DNA from: Amphiura filiformis | Taxonomy: Eukaryota > Echinodermata > Ophiuroidea > Amphilepidida > Amphiuridae | Assembly (NCBI RefSeq): GCF_039555335.1 | Contig: NC_092628.1 | Coordinates: forward strand, 68,142,292 to 68,206,291 | DNA length: 64,000 bases | Reading direction: 5' to 3' | In this document: positions 44,941 to 55,475 of the stretch, in pieces | Position numbering within the stretch: the first letter of the stretch is position 1 | How the letters are laid out: every line of letters starts with the position of its first letter | The notes under the pieces: generated by a model | What the model was told of the DNA's origin: nothing | Databases searched by the model: none | Seen by the model: the letters and a program-made list of their open reading frames with translations, nothing else | Program-made: the position numbers and the translations under genes

Positions 44941-45238
44941 ATGACGTTACATAAAATATTATTAGGACGAAATATGCATATGCCTAGTATAATACATGTT
45001 TAAAGGTCGATAGCATTGAAATTTTAGCCAAGTTTTTCTATATATCCAGGCCGCATGATCTAACGATTTAAACCGAACTTCCGTTCACTTCTTCAAGTGG
45101 CGCGCGCGGCGTGTGCACTACCTCAAATACTTACGCGAAAACACCGGGTGGTACGGGGTATGCTATACGGCCCCGTCGCCGCTCAATTGGCGGGCTGATG
45201 TTGATATGGGAATTCCTACAACATGGTGAAGTTGGTGC

Positions 45239-45515
45239 AAGAGACGTTCACAAACACTTGTTAGAGGGGGGGGGGCTGATGCAAAAGGGTGGGGAGGGGC
45301 TTTAGTTTTGACCCTCCTAGGGGTAGAGGAGTGGCCTTGAAAAAATGACCAAAAATGTTCCCAGGAAAATTGAGTTTATATGATTTTCTATGGGATTGAC
45401 CCATAATTTTCATGTCAAAGGGGGAGGCTGAATTTTTAGAGATCTGAAAGGGGGCGGAAAACTTTCGCGATGATTTTTTTTCAGCCCCCCTAACAAGTGT
45501 TTGTGATCGGTCCCT
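45239..45515. mobile_element. TIR element with CACAAACACTTGTTAG ends
   Basis: Left TCACAAACACTTGTTAG plus a G-run and CTGA is mirrored by TCAGCCCCCCTAACAAGTG plus TTTGTGA near 45481-45506. Flanking bases extend the match toward GGGAC-C. About 270 bp, no coding content. Probably a hAT-type MITE; the target duplication is not clear. Confidence 0.7.
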
Positions 45516-45835
45516 AATATGCCTATTCGCATATCTTCAAACTATATTACTAACCCGATCATATCGCCCCGGGGAATTGCCCGGGTATCGCCGCGGCGGC
45601 ATAGCCGGTGTAGTAGCTACGAGGTCGGCATATCGAGGTCGGCACCCATACGCGGGAGGCAACCGGGTGCGGGAGTGGGTGGGCCGGCCGCATCATAGGC
45701 CTATGTTGTCGATCATAGTCGGAGAAAGCAGGGGAGTGTTAGGGGGGGGGCACGCCCTCTCTAATTTTTTTTTTTCATGGGGGACGGCAAGTGTTTATAG
45801 GTAGGCCTATAACCGCACGTTTGCAAGATATTGTG
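45516..45835. other. GC-rich patch
   Basis: About 45545-45700 is rich in CpG and self-complementary strings such as CGCCCCGGGGAATTGCCCGG and CGCCGCGGCGG, in contrast to the AT-rich surroundings. A G-run and a T-run follow near 45742 and 45763. No gene is supported. Confidence 0.4.
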
Positions 45836-45839
45836 GGTG

Positions 45840-46610
45840 GGTATGTACACGCGTGCACAATTGTGTTAACAAGCGTTCGCAAATGTTTGCGAGTACGCAC
45901 TCATGTTTACAAGTGTTCATGGGTACGCTTGCGTACATTGCCGGTACGCACGCACGTTCGCAAGTGTTTGCGAATACGCATGCGCGTGCGCAATTGTTTA
46001 TGGGTACGCATGCACATGTTCAAGTCTTTATAGGTACGCACATGCGTTTGCAAGTTATTGCGAGTACGCACGCACGTTCGCAAGTGTTTGCAAGTATACA
46101 CATAATGCATACACAAGTGTTTGCAAGTACAAGTACAAACGCACGTTCTCAAGTGTTTGGGAGTATACGCACGCACGTTCGCAAGTGTTTGCGTGAATAC
46201 ACTCGTTCTCAAGTGTTTATGCGTGCATGCACGTTCGCAAGTGTTTGCAAATGCGCAAGCGTATGCGCAAGTGTTTACGGGTACGCACACGCATGCGCAA
46301 GTGTTGATGGGTACGCACTTGTGTTCGAAAGTTATTGCGACGCGCGCAGCGCGCTACGTTCACGCAATCGAGTTTGCAAGTGTTTTCGAGTACGCATGCC
46401 CGTTCGCAAGTGTTTATGGGTACACGAAATTGATTACGGATACGCATGCGAGTTCGCAAGTGTTTGCAAGTGCACCCTCGCGTTCACAAGTGTTTATAGG
46501 TACGCACGCACATTTGCAAATTATTGAAGGTATACGTACGCGCGTGCACAAGTGTTTGTGAGTACGCACACAAGTGTTTATGGGTAGGCCTACGCACACG
46601 CGAGTGCAAA
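45840..46610. repeat. 30-bp minisatellite, alternating purine-pyrimidine, open in several frames
   Basis: Units like CGCAAGTGTTTGCGAGTACG then CACGCACGTT, with period about 30 (10 codons), roughly 25 units. Open frames of 224, 146 and 97 residues exist in the three plus frames and of 127 and 80 on the minus strand. All read as short-period repeats (for example THARSQVFAS), so they reflect repeat composition. GCGTGCGC and TACGCACGCACG runs are candidates for left-handed (Z) DNA. Confidence 0.85.
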
Positions 46611-47326
46611 ACTGATGCCACTGCCACGAGCGGACGGCGCATCAATCAATGACATAATGCCTTGAATGTGTCCGTTTGTTTGAACTTGATGTAGGATCTG
46701 GATTTGGATCTGGATAGGCAAGCAGTGAATTCTGCATCACGCTAGAGTTGTAGGCTAGTCGGCCTAGGCCTATGAAACATGTTGAAAAACAATTTCAAAT
46801 TTTTGGATATTCGTTAGTTCTGGTCGCATTTTGACCTATAAACATGTTTCTAATCCTAGATCACCATGTTTGGACATTCAAAAGTTAAAAAAAATTTGGA
46901 TTAAAATTGTAGTAGGCCTAGTATCGCTTTCGCCCAACACTTTTCCAGAACGGATATTGCCCAATGTACATCAGTAAGCAAAAGGAGTTGTACGCGTACG
47001 TGTGACGAACATGAACTTGAGGCCTAAATTTGCAAATAGAACAGGTTAGTAAACATTTAAATTTTCTTTAAAGGTCTACTTGACTTTTGGACACATTGCT
47101 GGATTTATATTTCAACTTGGTTTTCCATTTTGTATCATCAGGATATGTTAAAATAGTTAAGCTTACTGAGCAGTTAAATTACATGCCTGCTGCACATGAC
47201 ATGCATGCTGTACAATCATGAATGCACCATTCGAGACACGAAACAGTGCCTTGAAGTTGACATGCTTAATGACTTGTACTTGTACAAGACCCAGTCATGC
47301 CAGTTTGGAATATTTGCTGGGGCAAT
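46611..47326. other. Intergenic, no gene seen
   Basis: AT-rich sequence with several TAGGCCTA octamers. No domains, arrays or inverted ends recognised. Confidence 0.4.
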
Positions 47327-47558
47327 CAGGCCCGTAGTCTGGATTGATTGGGGGTATTGATTTTGAAAAAGTGGACTTTTTCAAAATTTGGAACTTTGGA
47401 CTGGGCGGATTTGGACATTTTGGACGGACCAAGATTACAGAAGGCATAAAAAACCTCTATTTTTCGCTCGCTGCGCTCGCAAATGGGACTTTTTGGGTTA
47501 AAAAAAAAAGGGGAACTTTTGGGGCATTTGGCATTTGGGGGTGCTGGCTACGGGCCTG
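47327..47558. mobile_element. hAT-type MITE, relative of 2232-2529
   Basis: 232 bp between CAGGCCCGTAG and CTACGGGCCTG. The inner left sequence TTTTGAAAAAGT matches the 2232-2529 copy. It contains a TTCGCTCGCTGCGCTCGC string. Flanks GGGGCAAT and GGGATATG do not form a clean duplication, so the ends or flanks have changed. Confidence 0.7.
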
Positions 47559-47649
47559 GGGATATGCAAATGTTTATTGTATAATTAAGAAACTAGGCCC
47601 TCTATAGCCCTAGTCATATCATGCAGCAATGCTCATGTGCTAGGTCATT

Positions 47650-48577
47650 ACAATCGCAAATTTTCAATTTGCGATTGTACTGTTTTTGGTCAGTTCTTCT
47701 TCTTTCTTTCTTTCTTCTGTCAAACCTATAACGAGCCATATGCTCTAGGCCAGTGTCCAACTCGGGGGGTCAAAGGTCATATGTCATTTATGGCCAAAAT
47801 GTGATTTTCACTAAAATGCTTCATCTTCCACAAATTACATAATACAATGACGTCACTTGCATACCTGCATCGCCTTAGCCAATGTCTAAAAGTTGTACAA
47901 AGAATTGGGGTCAAAGGTCATTAAGAGGGGGGTATCTCACAATTGCATTATCTCGACATCCGTAATGGGTATGGCCCGTATGGGGCTCAAACTCGGTGAC
48001 AACAAATCTCATGACCAGGGCCGGGGGACATTTTACAGGGGTCAGGTCAAAGGTCAAATTTTAGAAATGCATTTTCTGTAAGGGGTACGGGACTCAAACT
48101 CTGTGACAACAAACTGACCAGGGGAATATATTGAACACTTTGCAGGGGTCAGGTCAAAGGTTATCTTGGGTCAAATCTTATAATTTCTTCTTCTGGACTC
48201 AAACTCAGTGACAGCAAATCTCATGACCAGGGAAACATTTTGCAGGAGTCAGTGAGTTCAAAGGTCATGCAGGGGTCAAATTTTAGAAATGAATTTTTGG
48301 ACATCTGTAAGGGGTACGAGGCTGAAACTCGGTGACAACGAAAATAATGCCCAGGGGGATATGTTGGAACACTTTGCAGGGGTCAGGTCAAAGGTTAACT
48401 GGGGTCAAATCTTATACCGTAATTTCATTTTCTGTAATGGATATGGGGGCTCAATTTCGGTGACAACAAACTTCGTGGCCAGGAAACATTAAGGTCAAAG
48501 GTCAGGACAAATGGTCATTAAAGAGTTACATGCCTTGCGATTGTCTGCGCTCTGTGAGCGCAAATCATTATCTCTAG
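47650..48577 (+). mobile_element. Second Helitron-like element with AGGTCA-type tandem repeats
   Basis: Starts with a 13-bp-stem hairpin, ACAATCGCAAATT / AATTTGCGATTGT (47650-47678). The reverse complement of its start, TTGCGATTGT, recurs at 48535-48544. A hairpin TGCGCTCTGTGAGCGCA (48546-48562) and a CTAG end (48574-48577, followed by T) close it. A CTTT microsatellite lies near 47697-47717. Inside are four to five diverged units of about 110-160 bp with GGGGTCAGGTCAAAGGT and AACTCGGTGACAACAAA. The layout is the same as 3947-8481 but with different end sequences. Confidence 0.7.
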
Positions 48578-48884
48578 TGTATTTTTTTTTAGACATTAAG
48601 TTATTGGTAGGGCAGACTAGATGTGTCTTTGATAATTTGACATGAATTTCAATGTCAAAATGACAATTATTTTTAAAAATAATATACTGAGTGATAGTGA
48701 TACCAAGTTCGTGGAAGTCCACATCCCACTGACAAAATGATATTTTAATAAGCGCAGAATTATGAAGCATACATGGCCCAGGGGCCTATAAATATGGCTA
48801 GGCGTAAATAGTAGTACCAGTAATATTTAGTTAGACTAGGCTAGTGGAATTTGTGGAATAAAGTTCTTTTCAAATAGATAGAGC

Positions 48885-49420
48885 TTAAGAGCTCGGATAG
48901 CAACGTTTTCACGTATTTTGTGTGGGACCTGAGAGCACATCAGACATATCTAATTGCATTTTGATTTGAATACGAGGAATGTCCTTCTAGTACGGTATCA
49001 AATAATTTTGATTTTTGAAATTCGAGATTAAAATTGATATTTTTGAAACAGTCCTCGAAGTAAATTCTATAAATCTAATGATATACTTAAAGTGTATGTA
49101 GCTGGGACGAGCGGCCGTCAATCATATGAAAATTTTGACCTTTCCTATTGAAGATATAGATTGTTCCCCAACAAAATTTAGGTCTTTTGGGGAAAAATCT
49201 ATATATGAAAGGTCAAATTTGTCAATTGATAGTTGGCTTTTCATCCCAGCTACATACACTTCAAGTAGATATCATTCGATTTATTAAGTTTACTTTGAGA
49301 ACTGTTAAATGTCAAAAATTGCCATTTTTAATAATTTGCCCCAAAATTTTTATTGCACCGCGAATTTCAAAAAATTTAAATTATTAAATATATCAGAAGG
49401 ACATCCCCTATTCAAAATTA
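48885..49420. mobile_element. TTAA-type MITE, right end lost
   Basis: Begins TTAAGAGCTCGG and carries GAGAGCACATCAGACATATC, matching the left end of 52020-52581. Shared inner parts include TTAGGTCTTTTGGGGAAAAA and CCAGCTACATACACTT, and AAGTGTATGTAGCTGGGA as the paired arm. The right end stops near TCAGAAGGACATCCCC, without the terminal part, so it is truncated by about 75 bases. Confidence 0.7.
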
Positions 49421-51369
49421 ATCATGTTAATGTTCGTTTGTGCTTCCTTGGTAGGCCTAGTTGCAACCGTTTAGTAAACATAACGGGTAGGCCTATTATC
49501 TAATCTTTTCTGAGAGACTTAAGGTTAAATTACAAATATACATCATAGGACCCTAATATTAATAATCTACATATCTTCGTTTTTAATAGGCTAAATGAAT
49601 TATGAACTTTATTCAGTATTTGTATTCACGAGATTTAGGCCCATAAAGCTATAGGCCTATACCTTCCAAGTTATTAAAGGTCGTAAAGATCTTCCTCAAA
49701 TAGATTCAACATTAAGGTGCAATCTGCAGTTCTCTAGAAAGAAAGTCAGGCTATTTTTAATTTTTCATTAAACTTATCACTGCTCTATGTCAAAAATATC
49801 ATGTTCTCTGAGTATGCCTACTTTAAACATGTGCAAGCATGAGCCAATTAGTGTTGAACACTCTTTAGGCAGATGTTTTAGGCAGAAGATTTCACATCCC
49901 CAAATAATTTCTCTAGTCTAAAGCATGTGTCTAAAGGAGCAAAGATAAGTTATACTTTCCCTCTTTTTGGTCCCAAGAATGGCCCTAAGAATTGTTCAGC
50001 AGAATTACCCTAAACAGTCAGGAGTAACAGGTCTACCTTCAGTAGGCCTATGCCTATTTTACATTAAGCATATTAATCGTACTGTAAGTCTATAATGTTT
50101 TTGTATGTGTAAATTGTGGAAATAATTGTATTTTTAAATCCCTAAATTGTTATTTTTGTCGTTACAGCTGACCTGTTGTTGTGCCACGTGACAATGGAAT
50201 CAAAACAAGATTGGCCATGCAATAGACAGACTATAGTCCATGACAATGTACAATGTATAAAGCATCAAGAAAATTGACTTCCCTTAGAAAGTTTAGATGC
50301 AGCCAAAGATTTCGGATGAACTGACAACTTGAGAGAGCCATAATTTTAATACATAAGAGCACGGTCAAATCAAAGATGGAGTAAACTGGCACGGCGTGGC
50401 ATGGACCAACTCCTACACTGAATAAATTCCATTGTTGAGCAGTTGCTGCCACATACTACTCATCCGTTCAAGATCTAACTTAAGTTGTTAGATCTAACTT
50501 AAGTTGTTAGTCATCATTCATTCCATATAGCCCGCAGATGGAATGAACTCACGCCTCACATTCCAGGAACTGTGAAATGGACCAGCTTCAAAAGTGTTTT
50601 GGTCAAAAATGTGATTTTTGGTCAAAAAATGTGCAAACCCATCAGCTTAATGATAACAGCTGTTATTGCCTTGATATGTGTCTTGACATAGAAAGAACTA
50701 AGGAAGCAAATACAGATTCTGGTCTAGATTTTCTTAATATTGGTATTGATGACATGCGATATAAGCCTACTGATAGGGTTGACGTTTTCGATGCTTATCT
50801 CCTTCAGCTAAAACTGAGCACGACAAGGATCCTTTGAATACGTTGAAGGGTGGATTGCAAACGCAGAACACTTCCAAAGCTATTGATCACACTATCTGTA
50901 TATGATCTGATCATCAGTCTAAGAAAGTTCTGTGAAGTTCTTCGATGAGAAAAATAGAAGTATTCAGTTGTATAATCTGTCAACAATTTCCAGTTAAGTT
51001 ATACGTGTAAAAGTCAGGACTTAATTATGTTAAAGATATCTTACATTGTATCAGAAGTTTTAAGTAAGTTGTAACGTGAAAAGAAGAAAAACTTGAGATT
51101 TTTACTCAAGATTTTTACGCAAGCCAGGGGAAACCCTATATTAACATTAAGTATAATGGGCACATTACATCCAGTACATTCTTAAAAGGTTCCAAAAGGG
51201 TCAAGTTCTAAAGTGTCCTCCTAGTACATATATAAGCCTATGGATAACCCTCGCACTTTAACACAAACAGCTTTCTGAAAATTCACGAGTTCTTTTGAGA
51301 ACCATCACAAATCTAATGTATTTAGGCTCTAAATGTCCAGCTCTAACACTTTTTAAACAAATACACGTT
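49421..51369. other. Intergenic with minor repeats
   Basis: AT-rich. AGATCTAACTTAAGTTGTT is tandemly duplicated at about 50471-50508. GTGATTTTTGGTCAAAAA occurs twice near 50597-50632, a seed of the 19-bp minisatellite at 54.9 kb. A LINE-like C-terminal string is annotated separately. No gene supported. Confidence 0.4.
50509..50605 (+). pseudogene. Possible LINE C-terminal remnant
   Basis: Translation in one frame reads HHSFHIARRWNELTPHI and, further on, TSFKSVL. This matches the conserved C-terminal pattern of CR1/Jockey-type LINE ORF2 (SF..A.RRWN.LP..I ... F K..L). It is too short for certainty. Confidence 0.3.
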
Positions 51370-51554
51370 TTAAAGGAAGGCTCCCGTCTATCACAACATT
51401 ATGCCCTATTATATGTAAGAAAAATAATTATCAAGCACGAATCACGTGGTTTTATCTAAAACAAACTCATGGCGACCATGTGATTCGTGCTTGATTATTA
51501 TTTTCTAACATAAATGTATAAGGCATGATGTTATGATTGCCGGAGACTCCTTAA
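51370..51554. mobile_element. TTAA-flanked MITE, 185 bp
   Basis: TTAAAGGAAGGCTCCCG at the left and GGAGACTCCTTAA at the right. The inner arms pair at length: AATTATCAAGCACGAATCAC against GTGATTCGTGCTTGATTATT. The TTAA target site is seen on both sides. Confidence 0.75.
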
Positions 51555-52019
51555 AGTGCTTAGGAATAAAAGAAAATATTGTTTTCCACATTTTCACGAA
51601 ACGATAGGTATTTTTGGCAACTCCAACTCCTAAACATCACAAATCACAAATAAAAAGCTTACATATCTAATTTCTAAAAGTTTAAAATGACTTTCAGCAC
51701 AAAATTCCAAGAATCCTTGAATTTTCGATGTGTGACACACATCTTCATGGTAGGAAGTCCTATGATGTTGTTACTTGTTACATACATGTATCTAAACATG
51801 CATGTCACTTAGCCAAACGTTAACAGTGTTGAAGACGGGATATAAGTGTTCAGGATGCGTTTAGATACAAATTGTATCAAAGTATGATACATGTAACAAT
51901 GCCATGGTAACGTAACTTGAAAATCAAAAGGACGGAGCTGATTTTATTTTGGATTTGCGATGTGTAGGAGAATATGTTTCAAAATATGAAACCATAACTT
52001 ACCCTGAATTCAAACTCTA

Positions 52020-52581
52020 TTAAGGGATGGAGTATGCACGTTTGGACAGTATTTATTGTGGGACATTAGAGTACATCAGACATATCGAATTGCATATTCT
52101 GAATACGAAGAATGTCCTTCTGATATTAAAAAAAAAAAAAATTAATTCGCAATGTAATACACATTTGAGCAAATCATTAAAAACTGATATTTTTAATATT
52201 TAACAGTACTCGAAGTAAACTTCATAAATCTGATGATTTTTTCCCAAAACACCAAAACAATTAGGTCTTTTGGGGAAAAATCTATATCTTCAATATGAAA
52301 GGTCAAATTTTTCAATTGATCGTCGGCTTTTCCTCCCAGCTACATACACTTTAAGAATATATCATTAGATTTATAAAATTTACTTCGAGGACTGTTATAT
52401 ATCAAAAAATGTGAAAAATATCAAATTTTAATAATTTGTCATAAAATTTGTATTATATCGTGAATTAAAAAAAAAGAAAATTATTTGATATCAGAAAGAC
52501 ATTCTCCGTATTCAGAATGCAATTCGATATGTCTGATGTGCTCTCATGTCCCACAAAAAATATTCATTCCAGATCCCTTAA
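52020..52581. mobile_element. TTAA-flanked MITE, 562 bp, near complete
   Basis: The left end TTAAGGGATGGAGTATGCAC and right end (reverse complement) TTAAGGGATCTGGAATGAAT pair through TTGTGGGACATGAGAGCACA-type arms. The internal poly-A, TAGGTCTTTTGGGGAAAAAT and TACATACACTTTAAG are shared with 48885-49420. TTAA target sites on both sides. Confidence 0.85.
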
Positions 52582-52765
52582 AATTGCATATTGATGTTCT
52601 AAAGACACAAAATAAAATTAGAAACAATTTTCTCAATTTCTTGAAAAAGGACCTTAAAATATCCCAAATTTTGGTCAAAATTTTTGACCCATATTTTTGA
52701 TTAATAAAAAATTATTGAGAGAACTGTTTCTAGTTTTGTGTCTTTAGAACATAAATATGCAGTTT
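52581..52765. repeat. Foldback, arms about 55 bp, abutting the TTAA MITE
   Basis: ATTGCATATTGATGTTCTAA continuing AGACACAAAA pairs with TTTTGTGTCTTTAGAACATA continuing AATATGCAGT. It begins at the TTAA that ends the neighbouring MITE. Confidence 0.7.
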
Positions 52766-52997
52766 TTTTAAGACACACAAAACTATTTAAGTGTTTTTGG
52801 TGTTTTCCAGCTAAGGCGGCAGCCACTATGAAAGTGGCTATACCATCTTGAAAAAATAATGGATTACCTTGTTCTGCAGCTAGAGCACTATAATATTCCT
52901 GGTTGATTTTATACCAATAATAGGTGAAAGAAGTGTCCTTTATGTACATGCGTTTGTTGTTGTTGTTTTCAGCTAAGGCAGTGGCCATTTATTACTA

Positions 52998-53928
52998 CTA
53001 GCGGGATACCCGCGCTTCGCGCGGGTCACCGCTAGATGAGTATGATGGGAGCGTTCACTATAACAGGAATAATTACTGAACAGGTAGAATCATTGAAAAG
53101 GTACATTTTATTTATCTAAATCTGTCTCCTCTTACATTTTATTTTTTAGTTTCTTCTGCTTAGCTTGTGATTTTCCGTTTCCATGATATTTATTTATTTA
53201 ACCCCGTTCCCATTATTTTCTAAATCTGTTCATTCTTACATTTCCCTTTAGCTTCTTTGTTTATTTGCTGCTTGTGATGTTTTTTATTAAATTCTGTTCT
53301 CATTATTTTAGCTTCTTTTTTTCTTACTTTTCCTGATTAGTTTCTTTGTGTCGTTCCCGTTTCATTTAGTTACTTTAACCCGTTGGCCTATTAGCTCCTA
53401 TTACTCGTACTTTTTGTCCTCATTTTAATTTTATTTTCCTTTATAGTACCGCTTCATGTTGTTTATATAACACACATCTTTTTCCCGTATTTATTACGTC
53501 CTCTCATAGCGTGTCTGCGGACGTTCACCCGTTATCATAATTCAGTGACCCCTCCATGTACCTTTTTGTCCTTTATTTTTCCTTCCTTCCGTATTATCAT
53601 GTCCACTGGTCTCTGGCTCGCAAGTCGCGTGGCTCTGCGCCGTTACGCGCGCATTGGCGTAGTTCGCATTACGCACGCGGCGCCGACGCGCTGCCGGCCA
53701 GCTGCAGTGACGCGTAGGCTGACAACCGATTTTCATAACAAAACCCGTTTTACCCATATTTTCACTGTTTTTGCAACCAATTCTTGACCGTTTTCAACCA
53801 AATAAAGTTTAAACACGTTCCCGTATATTCATCGATCTTCCGTATGAGTTTGGCGGCATTTGGATTGAAACTGACGGAGCTTTTCCGTTCACACACCCAC
53901 ATACAACATTTCCCTATTTATAGTAAGA
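52998..53928 (+). repeat. Hairpin-headed repeat, copy 1
   Basis: Starts with a GC-rich double hairpin, CTAGCGGG ... CCCGCGCTTCGCGCGGG ... CGCTAG (52998-53035), then AT-rich sequence with a CpG-rich part near 53620-53710. It ends with CCCTATTTATAGTAAGA, immediately followed by copy 2. A T/C-rich stretch with repeated TTCTTACATTT lies in the first half. Confidence 0.75.
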
Positions 53929-54476
53929 CTAGCGGGACACCCGCGCTTCGCGCGGGCCCCGCTAGATGAGTAATGGAAGCGTTCACTCAGGAGGAATTAC
54001 TGTACAGGTAGACTCACTGAAAATTAGGCCTACCATTTTGTGTCCTTCTTTTTCTTTTTCCCCTCCCGTACCCTTACAATTTATGTCTTCGTAGGCCTAA
54101 TCTCGTTATCCCGTATCACCATAACCCCGTGCGAAAGTTGGCTATACACGCCGCACCCGTGCGTGCAAGTCAAGCGGCGCGCGTCGTGTACGCCGACGCG
54201 CTAACGGCGCGGTTTATGCTAGACACGTGGACCCGTTGGTTGGCATTGGCCGTAAACAAACTACCGCTATAAATTTGCCCGAAAAACTCACTTTTTTACT
54301 TATTTTGAGGCCAATTCTTGACCGTTTCCAACCAAATTACATTCCCGTATATTCCTCGATCTCCCGTATGAATTTGGCGACATTTGGATCCAAACTGACG
54401 GAGCCTTTCGATCTTCATACATAGATAGATAGATAGATAGATAGATAGTCACAACATTCCCCTATTTATAGTAAGA
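53929..54476 (+). repeat. Hairpin-headed repeat, copy 2
   Basis: Begins with the same hairpin (53929-53965), then GATGAGTAATGGAAGCGTTC matching copy 1. It shares CCCGTATATTC...CGATCT and AACTGACGGAGC with copy 1, has a (GATA)n tract at 54422-54448 and ends CCCTATTTATAGTAAGA. It is shorter by internal deletion. Confidence 0.75.
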
Positions 54477-54860
54477 TTACTTGCATTTATAAAGGTACAA
54501 AAAATGCTTTGTCAACTCTATAATAACATGTTAATATATCGTGCATCTATTTTTCAAAAGTGTTTTTAGAACGTTATTAAAACGTTTTTATACCCTTTAT
54601 ATAAACCAACAATAAAACGTTATTTGTAAAATGTTTTGTGTTTGCTGGGCAACTCAACTTGCATGTTCTACGACGACGTTGAAAAATTGATATGATGATG
54701 ATATCAAAAATAAATTTCAAAGTTCAAGGTAACTCGACTTATGGCCTAAAACGCGACGCTTACTTTGCACGTACAATCTTTGGAAAGCTATTTAGGATTT
54801 GAAGGTTAAAAATAGGTCAAATCATCAAATTGAGGCTTTTACGATAAAATTGACAAAATG
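54477..54860. other. Intergenic, no gene seen
   Basis: AT-rich unique sequence between the hairpin-headed repeat and the 19-bp minisatellite; nothing recognised. Confidence 0.35.
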
Positions 54861-55475
54861 TGTTTTTTGGTAAAAATGTTATTTTTGGTCATAAATGTGA
54901 TTTTTGGTCAAAAGATGGGTTTTTTTTCAAAACGTGATTTTTGGTCAGGGGTCAAAAATGTGATTTATAATAAAAATGTGATTCATGGTCTAAATGTGAT
55001 TTTTGGTTTAAAATGTACTCTTGGTCAAAAATGTGATTTTTGGTCTAAAATGTGATATTTGGTCAAAAATGTAATTTTTGGTCAAAAATAGGATTTTTGA
55101 AAAATTTTTATTTGTTCAAAAATGTGATTTTTTTTGAAAAATGTGATATTTGCGAAAATGTGATTTTCAGTCAAAATGTGATTTTTGGTCAAAAATAGGA
55201 TTTTCGGTCAAAATGTGATATTTGTTCAAAAATGTGATTTTTGGTCAAAAATGCGATTTTTGGTAAAATTGTGATTTTTGGTCAAAAATGTGATTTTTGG
55301 TCAAAAATGTGATTTTTGGTCAAAAATGTGATTTTTGGTCAAAATGTGTTTTTGGTCAAAAATGTGTTTTTTGGTCAAAAATGTGTTTTTTTGGTCAAAA
55401 ATGTGATTTTTGGTCAAAATGTGATTATTGGTCAAAATGTGATTTTTGGTCAAAATGTGATTTTTGGTCAAAAAC
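54860..55475 (+). repeat. 19-bp minisatellite ATGTGATTTTTGGTCAAAA
   Basis: About 30 units, most exactly 19-20 bases, with TTTTGGTCAAAA as a short internal palindrome. Units are most uniform at 55260-55470 and decay to the left. Open frames rich in GQKCDFWSK are translations of the array. Confidence 0.9.

Noticed and set aside
45853..46527. 224-residue repeat-peptide open frame
   Set aside because: Parallel frames and the opposite strand are also open, so the frame is a by-product of the 30-bp minisatellite; no start context or domain.
50577..50837. 86-residue open frame
   Set aside because: Its start is a seed of the 19-bp repeat and a LINE-like fragment overlaps in another frame; no coherent domain.
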